Numbered from the stretch's first letter, positions 34,130 through 43,471 are shown. The stretch is DNA of 64,000 nt from Paenibacillaceae bacterium (GCA_004134985.1 REGQ01000014.1:1-64000); one strand, 5' to 3'. A program made the numbers and translations. The notes: generated from the letters alone by a model not told the origin.

Positions 34130-35011
34130 ATGAATGGTCCGGCATGGGCACGCGAGTTGCGCCCACTGCTCTTTACAATGCCTGTTATGATTCCATTCGC
34201 AATATTTTGGTTGGGCCCCCTTGTTTATGCTTTCTATTTAAGCTTCATGGAATGGGATTTCATGAGCCCAGACAAGCTGTTTGTCGGCCTGGACAACTAT
34301 CGCTACTTATTGGAAAATCCAGCCTTTTTCAAGGCGCTTGGGGTAACCTTAATATTTTGCATCGGGAGTGTTGTGCCGGTCATCGTTATTGGCCTTGGCC
34401 TGGCGCTGCTGCTATCCGGCAAATTGAGAGGGAAGGCGCTGTATCAGACACTGATCTTCTCGCCTTGGGTGACGCCGATGGTCGCCGTGTCAATCGTGTG
34501 GTCGTGGATCTTTGAACCGGAGTCCGGGCTGGCCAATTATATGATGGGCTTGCTTGGCTTGCCTGCGTTGGGCTGGCTGCAAGACCCCAACTGGGCGTTA
34601 GCCGGCGTTCTTATCGTAACGATCTGGAAATCTGTTGGCTGGGCAATGATCTTCTATCTGGTGGCTCTGCGCAATGTGCCGCAAGACTTGCTGGAAGCGG
34701 CTGATCTGGACGGGGCGAACCGATTCCAGCGTTTTATGCAGGTTACACTGCCTCTCATCTCGCCAACAACGTTGTTCTTGTTTGTCGTCCAGATTATACA
34801 GGCGCTGCAAGCCTATGATCAGATCAATGTATTGACACAAGGAGGGCCGTCCGGTTCAACCCGCACCTTGCTGTACATGTATTACCAGGCTGCTTTTGAG
34901 TCGTTCAACATTGGGGAGGCTTCATCGGTTGCTACACTACTTATTATTATCTGTGTGCTGCTTTCCTTGCTGACGCTCATTATTAGCAGAAGAACGACTC
35001 ACTATAACTAA
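34130..35011 (+). CDS. Sugar/glycerol-phosphate-type ABC permease, UgpA-like
   Basis: A 293-residue permease with six hydrophobic segments and EAA loop EAADLDGANRFQRFMQVTLP. The opening LLFTMPVMIPFAIFWLGPLV and the C-terminal GGPSGSTRTLLYMYYQAAFE identify the CUT1/UgpA class. GGAAGGAAG precedes ATG 34130 by 9 nt. First gene of a tight operon running to 39359. Confidence 0.92.
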   Translation: MNGPAWARELRPLLFTMPVMIPFAIFWLGPLVYAFYLSFMEWDFMSPDKLFVGLDNYRYLLENPAFFKALGVTLIFCIGSVVPVIVIGLGLALLLSGKLRGKALYQTLIFSPWVTPMVAVSIVWSWIFEPESGLANYMMGLLGLPALGWLQDPNWALAGVLIVTIWKSVGWAMIFYLVALRNVPQDLLEAADLDGANRFQRFMQVTLPLISPTTLFLFVVQIIQALQAYDQINVLTQGGPSGSTRTLLYMYYQAAFESFNIGEASSVATLLIIICVLLSLLTLIISRRTTHYN

Positions 35012-35018
35012 GGAACGG

Positions 35019-35885
35019 ATGAAAGGAGCGCAATATCACGTGGCTTTATTTATAAAACCGCTCGGCCGCGCTATCAAACATTTGCTGTTTGCTGCCGCAT
35101 CGCTGCTCATGGCCTTCCCGTTCTATTGGATGGTGACCAGCGCACTGAAGACAAATGATGAAATTTGGCGCTCTCCGCCAACGCTATGGCCTGAGGCGGG
35201 TCTATGGCGCAATTTTTCAGAAGCTTGGAATGCTGCGCCATTTTGGAAATACATGGGCAACAGTATATTCGTCGCCGGTGCGATTGTGCTGCTGCAAATA
35301 TTGAACTCCGGCATGATGGCCTATGCGCTTGCCCATATGAAATTTCGGCTCAAAGGAGTTTTATCAGCAATCATTCTGCTCGGATATATGGTGCCGAATA
35401 CAGCGGTCTATTTGCCCAGCTACATTGTGCTGTCCAAGCTGCAATTGCTGGATTCGTATGCGGGACTGATTATTTCGAACTGTGTCGGTGTCTTTTCAGT
35501 TTTTTTAATCCGCCAGGCTTTTCTGCAGGTGCCCCATGAACTTGTGGAAGCCGGGGAGATTGACGGGGCTTCGCAAATGCGGATTTTATGGACGATCGTT
35601 GCTCCCATCGCACGGTCCTCGTTTGCTGTACTGGCGCTTATTACCTTCATTGATCAATATAACAACTACTTCTGGCCGATGCTCATAACGAAAAACCCGG
35701 ATTTGCAGCTCGTGTCGGCCGGCCTTCGCAGTTTTTTTGTTGAGGGGGGTGCATACGGATTAAAATGGCCGCTGATCATGGCTGCCAGCGCGTTTACTAT
35801 TGCGCCGTTGATGATTGTGTTTTTGTTCACGCAGAAAACGATTATGCAAAGTGTCAATATGACAGCAGGCTCGCAAAAAGGCTAG
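35019..35885 (+). CDS. Sugar/glycerol-phosphate-type ABC permease, UgpE-like
   Basis: A 288-residue CUT1 permease, partner of the UgpA-like protein 7 bp upstream. AFPFYWMVTSALKTNDEI near the N-terminus and EAA loop EAGEIDGASQMRILWTIVAP are diagnostic. ATG 35019 follows AAGGA; GTG 35040, after AAAGGAG, is a reasonable alternative and would shorten it by seven residues. No ATPase gene is present in the operon. Confidence 0.92.
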   Translation: MKGAQYHVALFIKPLGRAIKHLLFAAASLLMAFPFYWMVTSALKTNDEIWRSPPTLWPEAGLWRNFSEAWNAAPFWKYMGNSIFVAGAIVLLQILNSGMMAYALAHMKFRLKGVLSAIILLGYMVPNTAVYLPSYIVLSKLQLLDSYAGLIISNCVGVFSVFLIRQAFLQVPHELVEAGEIDGASQMRILWTIVAPIARSSFAVLALITFIDQYNNYFWPMLITKNPDLQLVSAGLRSFFVEGGAYGLKWPLIMAASAFTIAPLMIVFLFTQKTIMQSVNMTAGSQKG

Positions 35886-35930
35886 AAGTCCAAAAACAGA
35901 CAACTTTATTTGGGAACGGAGAGATAAAAG

Positions 35931-37304
35931 ATGAACGAATTGAAAAGAAAGAAATTGAATATAAAGAAGTGGTGGGTTATAACAGCACTTTGCAGTTTCA
36001 TGTTTCTGGCGGCATGCGGCAGCGGAAACACGGGTGCGGGTAACTCAGCAGCCTCAGGAGGCACAACAAACAATACACCCGTGAAAGAAGAGACCTCAGC
36101 GGAAAAGAAACCTGTAACGATTGAGTTCTGGTACGGGCTGGGCGGCAAACTAGGTGAGAATATGGCGAAAACGATCGAAAAATTTAATGCTTCGCAGCAA
36201 GGAGTTATTGTGAAGGGAATCGTGCAGGGCGATTATTCGGAAACAGAGAAGAAACTGCAGGCGGCGATTGCATCTGGCCAGGTTCCGGCAGCGGTGCTGT
36301 CCTCCAACGCGGAATGGGCGCGCAAAGGCTACTATGCTTCACTGGAAGATATGATTCAACAGGATGCTGATTTCAAGGCGGATGATTTCATTCAGACATT
36401 TCTGAACCAAGGCACAATTGATGGCGAGCAGTATTTTCTGCCGATGTACGGTACGACGCAAGTGATGTATTACCGTAAAGATGCGCTTGCGGAACATAAC
36501 ATTGATCCGGCCACGCTTACGACTTGGGAAAAGCTGGCGGAGGCCGCTGCGAAAATGGCGAAGAAAGAAGGCGGCAAGACGACTTTCTACGGTTGGGAGC
36601 CAATGTGGGGCCAGGAAAATATGACTGATGCCGTACTTAGCAAAGGCGGAACATTTCTAAGCGAGGACGGCAAGCAGGTGATGTTCGATTCGCCGGAGTG
36701 GGTGGACACATGGGAACTGTTCCGCAAGTGGATTCATGAAGATCGTATTATGCGGATTCACTCTGGAGGACAGGGCTGGGAGTATTGGTATAAAACGATC
36801 GATGATGTGTTGAAAGGCCAAGCGGCAGGCTATACAGGATCAAGCGGCGACCAGGGTGATCTTGATTTCACAATTGTTGGCACGATGGAGCAGCCCGGCT
36901 GGGAAGGTGTTGGCGAGGGCAAGCCGGTAGCGCAAGCGATTATGGCCGGCATACCGGCGAAGGCAAGCAAGGAGCAGCAGGAAGCCGCGTTCAAGTGGTT
37001 GACTTTCTTCACTAACTCGGAGAATACGGCATTATGGTCCATGGACAACGGCTACATTGCCGTACGCCAATCGGCGCTTGATGATCAAGCGTTCAAGAAG
37101 TTCACTGAAGAAAACCCACAGAGCGGTGTGCCGCTGAAGCAAGCGGCGCATGGTTCCGAGCCATTCGTCGACCCGACTGGGGGCAAAATATACGATGCGC
37201 TGAAAATTGCCGCCGACAAAGTGCAGATTGAAAATATTCCTGCAGCTGACGCCCTGAAAGCGGCCAAGGAAACAGCACAGAGGGAACTGGATAAATTGAA
37301 GTAA
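35931..37304 (+). CDS. Extracellular solute-binding lipoprotein, UgpB/MalE class
   Basis: A 457-residue lipoprotein: positively charged N-terminus, hydrophobic stretch, lipobox LAAC (Cys near residue 29), a Gly/Asn/Thr-rich tether and a cluster-B binding domain (TIEFWYGLGGKLGENMAKTI). WYGLGG near the N-terminus is like UgpB (glycerol-3-phosphate) proteins, which together with two phosphatases in the operon hints at a phosphorylated ligand (inference). It lies 45 bp after the second permease. Confidence 0.92.
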   Translation: MNELKRKKLNIKKWWVITALCSFMFLAACGSGNTGAGNSAASGGTTNNTPVKEETSAEKKPVTIEFWYGLGGKLGENMAKTIEKFNASQQGVIVKGIVQGDYSETEKKLQAAIASGQVPAAVLSSNAEWARKGYYASLEDMIQQDADFKADDFIQTFLNQGTIDGEQYFLPMYGTTQVMYYRKDALAEHNIDPATLTTWEKLAEAAAKMAKKEGGKTTFYGWEPMWGQENMTDAVLSKGGTFLSEDGKQVMFDSPEWVDTWELFRKWIHEDRIMRIHSGGQGWEYWYKTIDDVLKGQAAGYTGSSGDQGDLDFTIVGTMEQPGWEGVGEGKPVAQAIMAGIPAKASKEQQEAAFKWLTFFTNSENTALWSMDNGYIAVRQSALDDQAFKKFTEENPQSGVPLKQAAHGSEPFVDPTGGKIYDALKIAADKVQIENIPAADALKAAKETAQRELDKLK

Positions 37305-37319
37305 GGGGGAGAGGGTACG

Positions 37320-38108
37320 ATGCCTGAGCTTAAAGTTGGAGAGGAAAACTATCAGATTGACGGCTTGTTGCTGGATAAAGATGGGACACTGCTTGATTTC
37401 ATGTCCTTGTGGGGAAGCTGGAGCCACAAGATCATCGAGCGGTTTACGGCGGTTTTGGAGCAGCGGGGGCTGATTGTCCCTTTTCCGTCCGCTCCTGCTC
37501 TTTGGGGGCTTATACAGAATGAGAGCGGGCAGGCGACAGATTATGACCGCAATGGACCGCTCGCGATGGGAACGCTGGACGACCTGCTTGCACTGCTGGC
37601 TTCGCAAGGGTACAGGCAGGGGCTATCATGGGCGGAGGCAAGGGAGCTTGCCTATGATTGTCGTCTGTCAGCCGACGAGATGCTGGAGCAAGAGCGCCCG
37701 CTGACCGCGATACCGGGGGTGGTTGATTTCTTGGAACAATGCCGTAAGCTCCATATCCCGCTTGCTGTGGTGACCGCCGATGAAACGGAGGCGGCTGAGC
37801 GGCATCTGGAATGGCTTGGGGTACGCGACTATTTCACCGTCGTGCTCGGCACAGACAAAGCGGCGCGGGGCAAGCCTTTTCCTGACCTGGCGCTGATGGC
37901 CTGCAGCCAATTGGGAATTGATCCCTCTCGGGTGGCGGTCATCGGCGACACGAACGGAGATATGATTATGGCCAAGGCGGCCGGCGCACTTGCTGCAATT
38001 GGACTGGACACGACAAAGACGGATACGGCGGTCCGGTGTAATTTTGCTGATGCGGATGTTATTGTACGTTCTTATAATGAACTGGAGCTTGCAGGAGTGG
38101 GACAATGA
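37320..38108 (+). CDS. HAD superfamily phosphatase
   Basis: A 262-residue haloacid-dehalogenase-type hydrolase. Motif I is LLLDKDGTLLDF (DxDGT), motif II Thr lies in LAVVTADETEA, motif III Lys in DKAARGKPFPD, and motif IV is VAVIGDTNGDMIMAKAAGA. A helical C1 cap spans about residues 25-100. It probably dephosphorylates a sugar phosphate or phosphonate imported by the transporter. GGGGGAGAGGG lies just before ATG 37320. The last four bases overlap the SMR start (ATGA), so the two are translationally coupled. Confidence 0.9.
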   Translation: MPELKVGEENYQIDGLLLDKDGTLLDFMSLWGSWSHKIIERFTAVLEQRGLIVPFPSAPALWGLIQNESGQATDYDRNGPLAMGTLDDLLALLASQGYRQGLSWAEARELAYDCRLSADEMLEQERPLTAIPGVVDFLEQCRKLHIPLAVVTADETEAAERHLEWLGVRDYFTVVLGTDKAARGKPFPDLALMACSQLGIDPSRVAVIGDTNGDMIMAKAAGALAAIGLDTTKTDTAVRCNFADADVIVRSYNELELAGVGQ

Positions 38109-38446
38109 AGGGTGAAGGCGGCTGGGGTTGGGCATTTCTTATTTTCGCCATCCTGTTCGAGCTGTCTGGAACGATTTCGATGAAGATGTCGCAAGGGTTT
38201 GAGAAATTGTGGCCGTCAGTAGCGATGTTCGTCTGTTATGGCATCAGCTTCACTGCGCTCAATTTTGCCTTGAATTCGTTCAAAGTAAGCATTGCCTACG
38301 CGATATGGTCCGGGGCGGGAATGGTTCTCATCACACTAGCTGGCGCTGTTTTCTTCTCGGAACGGCTGACGCCGGCTGCGCTCTTATGGATTGCTGTCAT
38401 TGTGGCCGGTGTCGTAGGGCTGAATATAAGCGTAAAAACACATTGA
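38105..38446 (+). CDS. Small multidrug resistance (SMR/EmrE family) transporter
   Basis: A 113-residue protein with four hydrophobic helices and the essential membrane Glu in helix 1 (AILFELSGTISMKMSQG). WPSVAMFVCYGISF and AYAIWSGAGMVLITL are typical of the family, whose dimers exchange cations for protons: quaternary ammonium, guanidinium or polyamines. It overlaps the HAD gene by 4 bp. An SMR inside a sugar-import operon is unusual. Whether it forms homodimers or needs a partner is unclear; no second SMR gene is adjacent. Confidence 0.92.
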   Translation: MKGEGGWGWAFLIFAILFELSGTISMKMSQGFEKLWPSVAMFVCYGISFTALNFALNSFKVSIAYAIWSGAGMVLITLAGAVFFSERLTPAALLWIAVIVAGVVGLNISVKTH

Positions 38447-38519
38447 TGGTTGAGAGTGCAATGAAGATAGACCTATAATGAACACAACCGGCGCTTTTTC
38501 GAAAAGGAGTTGGAATTAA

Positions 38520-39359
38520 ATGTTGCATGACAAGCCATTGCTTTCTTTCCAAGTAATTACCGATACGCATGTCACGGTCGATCCTGAGCATGAACATAAT
38601 GTGAATTTCGAGCGGGCGCTTAAAGATATCGCGACGCATGCCAAACAAAGCAGCGGCATTATGCATATCGGTGATGTGACGGATCACGGCCATGTGGAAG
38701 AGTACAAGGAACTGCAGCGGATACTGCGCGAGAACCGGCAAGGATTGCCTGAAATCCGGTTTACACTGGGAAATCACGATGTCGGTTTTGGAGATTGGCA
38801 GACCCGTTCGTCGTTGTTTTACACTCATACAGGAAACAGCAGTTCTTATCATGATCATTGGATTAACGGCTATCATTTTATATTTCTCGGTACGGAACAG
38901 GGACTGGAGATTTTTTGCGACCTGTCCAAGCAACAATTGCAGTGGCTGGAAGGCAAGCTTGCAGAGCATGCAGATGATCATAAGCCGATATTTATTTTCC
39001 TTCATCAGCCGCTCAAAGATACGGTAGCGGGTTCCAAGGAGGATCAGAAGTGGTACGGCGTTGTGCAGGATGAGCAGTTGGGCGACATATTGTCCCGGTA
39101 CCCTCAGACTATTCTGTTCTCTGGACATACGCATTGGGAACTGGAATCCACATCGGTTATGTTTGACGGGGGAGGGATTATGGCCACCTGCTTTAACGCC
39201 GCTTCAACCGCTTATCTCTGGACGGACGAGGACGAGCACAAGGCAGGCAGTCAAGGTTTTTATGTTGAAGTATATGAGGATGAGGTGCGTGTCAAAGGCC
39301 GTGACTTCATTGCTGGTGAATGGGTGGAAGCGGCGCAATTTGTCGTTCCGCTGAAGTAG
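38520..39359 (+). CDS. Calcineurin-like metallophosphoesterase
   Basis: A 279-residue cytoplasmic phosphoesterase with the full dimetal motif series: ITDTHV (DxH), MHIGDVTDHG (GDxxD), TLGNHDVG (GNHD), IFLHQPL and LFSGHTHWE (GHxH). Related enzymes cleave phosphomonoesters, glycerophosphodiesters or cyclic nucleotides. AAAAGGAG lies 9 nt before ATG 38520. It is the last gene of the operon, closed by the terminator at 39393-39427. Confidence 0.92.
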   Translation: MLHDKPLLSFQVITDTHVTVDPEHEHNVNFERALKDIATHAKQSSGIMHIGDVTDHGHVEEYKELQRILRENRQGLPEIRFTLGNHDVGFGDWQTRSSLFYTHTGNSSSYHDHWINGYHFIFLGTEQGLEIFCDLSKQQLQWLEGKLAEHADDHKPIFIFLHQPLKDTVAGSKEDQKWYGVVQDEQLGDILSRYPQTILFSGHTHWELESTSVMFDGGGIMATCFNAASTAYLWTDEDEHKAGSQGFYVEVYEDEVRVKGRDFIAGEWVEAAQFVVPLK

Positions 39360-39392
39360 GCGGATGGATAAAGCATTCGATTTTATGGAAGA

Positions 39393-39427
39393 GGGCAGGG
39401 GATACGAGGTATTCCCTGTCTTTTTTT
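39393..39427 (+). terminator. Intrinsic terminator of the second importer operon
   Basis: GGCAGGGGATAC pairs with GTATTCCCTGTC, followed by seven T residues. Confidence 0.85.
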
Positions 39428-39446
39428 ATATGTTTTTTGCTGCATC

Positions 39447-39514
39447 GCACAGAAGAAGCATAGCATCACAAAAAAAAGTAGATGCCTAGCGCAGAAGAAG
39501 CATAGCATCACAAA
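39447..39514. repeat. AAGCATAGCATCACAAA repeat, two direct copies
   Basis: Two 26-bp copies at 39447-39472 and 39489-39514, 42 bp apart, identical but for one base. A third copy is at 26828. Both copies lie between a terminator and the oligogalacturonate-lyase-like gene. Confidence 0.85.
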
Positions 39515-39598
39515 TAATGAAGGTCGCGTAACAGCGGCAATCATGCTATTTTATGACCATACCGTGGCGAACACGCCAGAAGGGAGAGGGCAAGAGCG

Positions 39599-40684
39599 TT
39601 GCAGATTCGAACTTTCAAGGATTCTTCCACCGGTAATGAAATTCAGGCTGTCGGACATTCAGGCTCTGATACAGGCCAAAATTATTTTACGGCACAGACC
39701 TGGATGTCGGACAGCCGCCATATTGTTGTTTGCACAGATCTTGATGAAAATATGAAAGGCCGCTACGTGTGCGTGGATACTGCAACAGCGGCATCCCATA
39801 CTTTGCTGACAAATGTAAGATGGGGATGCGGGGTCATTTCAGCGAATGACTTGTTCTATTATTACGATGGTGCGGCTATTTATGAATATCATCTTCACGC
39901 AAAGTCAAACCGCACGGTCTGCCAGATGGGGGGCGGGGTAGAGTTGTTCGGACCGCTCTCCATCACGAATGACGGAAGTGTGCTTGGGATCTATTGGAGA
40001 CGGGGTGAAGCCTGGGTGATCGGAACCGTGGCAGTTGACACGGGGGAAGTAAGCGAGTTGATAGAACCGGGTTTTCAGGAGCCGTACCCGATAGCGAATC
40101 ACGCGATGATTAATCCAGTGGATCACCAGCTTGTTTTTTTCGCGCATGAGGGCCAGACCGAGCAGATTGCTGATCGTATCTATGTTGTTCACGCCGAAAC
40201 CCGTCAAATGCACAGCTTATTTCACCAGAAGCGGCTGGCAACAGGAGAGCATGTGGAGTATGTTGGCCATGAAATGTGGGCGTATAACGGCGAACATCTG
40301 TACTTTGTCAAATACCCGCAAAGTCCGCTTGCACCGACAGGTGTATACCGGGTAGATAAATCAGGGCGGACAAGTGAGTTTATCAACGGTGATTATCCGT
40401 ATTGGCATGTATCGCTTAGCCCTGATGGACGATGGGCGGTGGCGGATACGATTGATGGGACGCAATCAAGCAAGATCGTTCTTATTGATCTTCATTCTTT
40501 TTCTTCCCAATTGCTGTGCGAGCAGCCGCACTGGCGGGATCATCCGGGTCATCCGCATCCGATGTTCAGTCCGGACAGCATGAAGGTATCGTTCACTTTT
40601 GCCGATGAGCAGCAGCGGTTGTCGATTGGCGTAATTGATCTTGCGCCGTTAATTGAGGAGGGCAGCGATGGAAGAGAAAATTAA
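39599..40684 (+). CDS. Oligogalacturonate lyase-like protein (PL22-type beta-propeller)
   Basis: A 361-residue protein without signal peptide, made of repeated beta-propeller blades. His-containing signatures resembling PL22 oligogalacturonide lyases are NHAMINPVDHQLVFFAHEG, VEYVGHEMWAYNGEHLYFV and HPHPMFSPDS. PL22 enzymes act inside the cell on unsaturated digalacturonate, using Mn2+ held by His/Gln side chains. The start is TTG 39599, 8 nt after AGGGAGAGGG. The gene overlaps the GH105 gene by 17 bp, so the two are coupled. Family assignment rests on motif recall, not a search. Confidence 0.75.
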   Translation: MQIRTFKDSSTGNEIQAVGHSGSDTGQNYFTAQTWMSDSRHIVVCTDLDENMKGRYVCVDTATAASHTLLTNVRWGCGVISANDLFYYYDGAAIYEYHLHAKSNRTVCQMGGGVELFGPLSITNDGSVLGIYWRRGEAWVIGTVAVDTGEVSELIEPGFQEPYPIANHAMINPVDHQLVFFAHEGQTEQIADRIYVVHAETRQMHSLFHQKRLATGEHVEYVGHEMWAYNGEHLYFVKYPQSPLAPTGVYRVDKSGRTSEFINGDYPYWHVSLSPDGRWAVADTIDGTQSSKIVLIDLHSFSSQLLCEQPHWRDHPGHPHPMFSPDSMKVSFTFADEQQRLSIGVIDLAPLIEEGSDGREN

Positions 40685-41702
40685 AGATGCACTGGGTTCA
40701 ATGTACAAATATATGACCAACGATCATCAAGGCAAATGGGGGATGGACATTCACCATTGGGACTGGGTGCCTGGAGTGGGCATTGTATCCCTGATGGATT
40801 ATGGGGAGAAGACGGCGCAGGAGGAAGTCATTGGTTATGTTCAAACATGGGTAGAACAGAACAAACATAAAGCTGACGGTCAAAAGGTGATCAATTCAAT
40901 GGCGCCATTTGCCGTATTCCCGTCTTTATACCGCAGGAGCGGACAGGAATGGTTTCTTGCCAAATCGCAGGAAATCGCTAATTGGATGGTGAACGAGGCG
41001 CCGCGCACACGCGAGCGAGCATTCGAGCACACCGTTACCGAAAATGCGGAGTTTCGCGAGCAGGTATGGGCGGACACTGTCTTTATGGCGGTGCTGTTTC
41101 TGGCAAGGCTGGCGGAATTGACCGGGGATAAGCAATTGGCGGAAGAGGCGCTGGAGCAGACGATGGTTCATTTGCAACTGCTGCAGCACACGCCGGACGG
41201 ACTGTTGTATCACGGGTGGAACTGTGAGGCTGGAGACCATATGTCAGCTGTTCATTGGGCCCGAGCCAATGCGTGGATTGTTCTGGCCGTCCCTGAGATT
41301 GTGACGGCAATCAGCCATTTGGTTGCTGTCCCTGCGGAACTGGCAACGCGTTACCAAGGGCTTGCCGGGTCGCTGCAGGCTTGTCAGGCAGCGGACGGGT
41401 TGTGGCATACGGTGCTGGATCGCACCGACACTTATAAAGAAACATCGGCTAGCGCTGGTATTGCATGCGGCTTCATCCGGGGCATCCGTGCAGGTTTGCT
41501 TGATTCGTCTTTCCAACAGCCTGCTGAGCGGACACTGTCGGGCGTCCTGCCGCTTATTGGTCTATCAGGCGAAGTAGCTGGCGTTTCAGGAGGAACACCG
41601 ATCATGCCCTCGATAGAGGCTTACAATAACATCCCGATATACCCGACGTTGTATGGGCAAGGGCTAACGATGCAGCTGTTGACAGAATTTATAAAGCATT
41701 AG
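40668..41702 (+). CDS. GH105-type unsaturated (rhamno)galacturonyl hydrolase
   Basis: A 344-residue cytoplasmic (alpha/alpha)6-barrel hydrolase, like YteR/YesR of B. subtilis, which remove the unsaturated galacturonyl end from pectin fragments. Signatures are HHWDWVPGVGI, QVWADTVFMAVLFLARL (catalytic-type Asp), LLYHGWN, HWARANAWIVLA and DGLWHTVLD. GAGGAGGG lies 6 nt before ATG 40668. The start is inside the preceding gene and the next gene starts 14 bp after its stop, giving a three-gene unit. Confidence 0.88.
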   Translation: MEEKIKDALGSMYKYMTNDHQGKWGMDIHHWDWVPGVGIVSLMDYGEKTAQEEVIGYVQTWVEQNKHKADGQKVINSMAPFAVFPSLYRRSGQEWFLAKSQEIANWMVNEAPRTRERAFEHTVTENAEFREQVWADTVFMAVLFLARLAELTGDKQLAEEALEQTMVHLQLLQHTPDGLLYHGWNCEAGDHMSAVHWARANAWIVLAVPEIVTAISHLVAVPAELATRYQGLAGSLQACQAADGLWHTVLDRTDTYKETSASAGIACGFIRGIRAGLLDSSFQQPAERTLSGVLPLIGLSGEVAGVSGGTPIMPSIEAYNNIPIYPTLYGQGLTMQLLTEFIKH

Positions 41703-41716
41703 CTTAGGAGGGCAAT

Positions 41717-43471
41717 ATGAACCTATTGAACGATGCCACACCGCTATTCGACAACCGACAGAAGCTTACGGCGCTAATTGATGCGATGGACTCCCAGTAC
41801 AACCCGGAAAACCGGATGCTGACATCGCCATTCAGCAGTCCTGGCTATCACACGACGATCAAACAGGCGCCGTTTATTCATTCTACACGCAGTTCACTTG
41901 CTTATGCGCTCGGTCTGCTGGACACAGAGCAGGAGTATAATGCACAGCGCGCCTTCGACATTATCGGGCAGGTCGTTTCCTTGCAGGATACGGATCGCAG
42001 CCGCAGCACATTCGGTATCTGGTCGTGGTTTTATGAGGAACCGCTCGATCAGATGTCCCCGCCGGATTGGAACTGGGCTGACTTCTGCGGCAAGCTGCTC
42101 GTATTGATTATTTCCAGACATGCGGAAAGGCTGCCAGCCGAACTAAGGAAGGCGGTAGAGCAGGCGATCTGCAATGCCTGTGATGCGATCATCATCCGGA
42201 ATATCGGGCCGCATTATACGAATATTGCCATCATGGGCGCTTTCGTCACGCTGATCGCGGGAGAACTGCTGGAGAGACAGAATTATGCGGCGTACGGACT
42301 TGATCGACTGGCCAAACTGCATGCTTACACGATGCCAAGGCAGGCATTCCAGGAATATAATAGTCCGAACTATACTTACATCGCTATTTTGGAGCTGTCT
42401 GCTATTGTGACCGAAACGAGCAATCCGCAAGCGAAGCAGCTTGGCAACGAACTGCTTGATATCGCTTGGAAAAGCGTAGCTGACCATTATCACGCAAGTA
42501 CACAGCAATGGTCGGGCCCTCATAGCCGTTGTTACCAGACGCTGCTTACCCCGCTCAACAAAGCGTTCCTGCAAATGGCTACAGGAGGGCGGCTGGCCTT
42601 CTATCCGGAGAGCGAGCTGCTGTACAATGAGGGATGGTACAAGTGCGGCGCAGTCTGTCCGGAGCAGTATGTGGAGCAGTTTCTGCATCCCGCCGAACGG
42701 ACGGTCCGCGAATGTTTTGGCGTGAGCGGCAGCGGTGATGAGAAGTGGTCGACTACTTACATGACGCCCGCCTATTCCCTCGGCAGCTTCAAGAAGGAAA
42801 TAATGTGGAATCAGACGAGGACTTTGCTGGCTTATGTAGATAATGGAGGGCAGGCCACGTACCTTCATCTGCGCGCCTTGCATGATGGCTACGATTACTG
42901 CTCGGCGATTTTTCACGGGGAGCAGCGGGCGGGGCATGTATTGTTCGGTGTTAATTTTGTCGTCAATGGTGGAGACACACATCCGAATCTGGATATGATC
43001 GATGGCACGATTGAAGCGTCAGATTTTCGGCTGCGGCTGGAAGTTGGCGGCGCATTGGAGCAAATCGGGAAGAGTGTGCACAAAGATCAAGTAAAGCTGC
43101 AAATCGGAGAGACGGCGTTGTCGCTCGTCACCTGGTTTGCTGCATTTAGCGGTCAAGGCGAGAAGCCTGAACCAAAAGAATGGCGTTGGGAAATCAATGA
43201 GATTGACAGCGGCAATGATACAAGCGGAAATAACAAGGACAGCGGAAGCAGCATTTTGGCTATTGATTTGGTTATTCATTCCGGCGAAAAGCGGACCATC
43301 GATTTTGCAAAGCTGGAACAGGCGGCATTTGTATTCTCGCTCTCTATTGGAGATGAGGCGGCGTCATTCGCGCCGCAAGTTGTTCAAACCGCGGAACAGA
43401 TCGAGGTTAGCGGCGATTGGCATCATGAAGCCTTAGCGCTTTCCTTGCCGCTGCGTCCGGGAAAACAATAG
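41717..43471 (+). CDS. Large protein of unassigned family in the pectin cluster
   Basis: A 584-residue protein without signal peptide. The N-terminal 330 residues look like a helical toroid (RSSLAYALGLLDTEQEYNA, RNIGPHYTNIAIMGAFVTL, AFQEYNSPNYTYIAILEL), with conserved-looking Asn, His and Tyr in turns. The C-terminal 230 residues are beta-rich, as in two-domain polysaccharide lyases and hydrolases. It directly follows GH105 (14-bp gap, AGGAGGG before ATG 41717) and ends at a strong terminator. A role in acidic-oligosaccharide cleavage is inferred from context and fold impression only; I could not place it in a named family. Confidence 0.8.
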   Translation: MNLLNDATPLFDNRQKLTALIDAMDSQYNPENRMLTSPFSSPGYHTTIKQAPFIHSTRSSLAYALGLLDTEQEYNAQRAFDIIGQVVSLQDTDRSRSTFGIWSWFYEEPLDQMSPPDWNWADFCGKLLVLIISRHAERLPAELRKAVEQAICNACDAIIIRNIGPHYTNIAIMGAFVTLIAGELLERQNYAAYGLDRLAKLHAYTMPRQAFQEYNSPNYTYIAILELSAIVTETSNPQAKQLGNELLDIAWKSVADHYHASTQQWSGPHSRCYQTLLTPLNKAFLQMATGGRLAFYPESELLYNEGWYKCGAVCPEQYVEQFLHPAERTVRECFGVSGSGDEKWSTTYMTPAYSLGSFKKEIMWNQTRTLLAYVDNGGQATYLHLRALHDGYDYCSAIFHGEQRAGHVLFGVNFVVNGGDTHPNLDMIDGTIEASDFRLRLEVGGALEQIGKSVHKDQVKLQIGETALSLVTWFAAFSGQGEKPEPKEWRWEINEIDSGNDTSGNNKDSGSSILAIDLVIHSGEKRTIDFAKLEQAAFVFSLSIGDEAASFAPQVVQTAEQIEVSGDWHHEALALSLPLRPGKQ

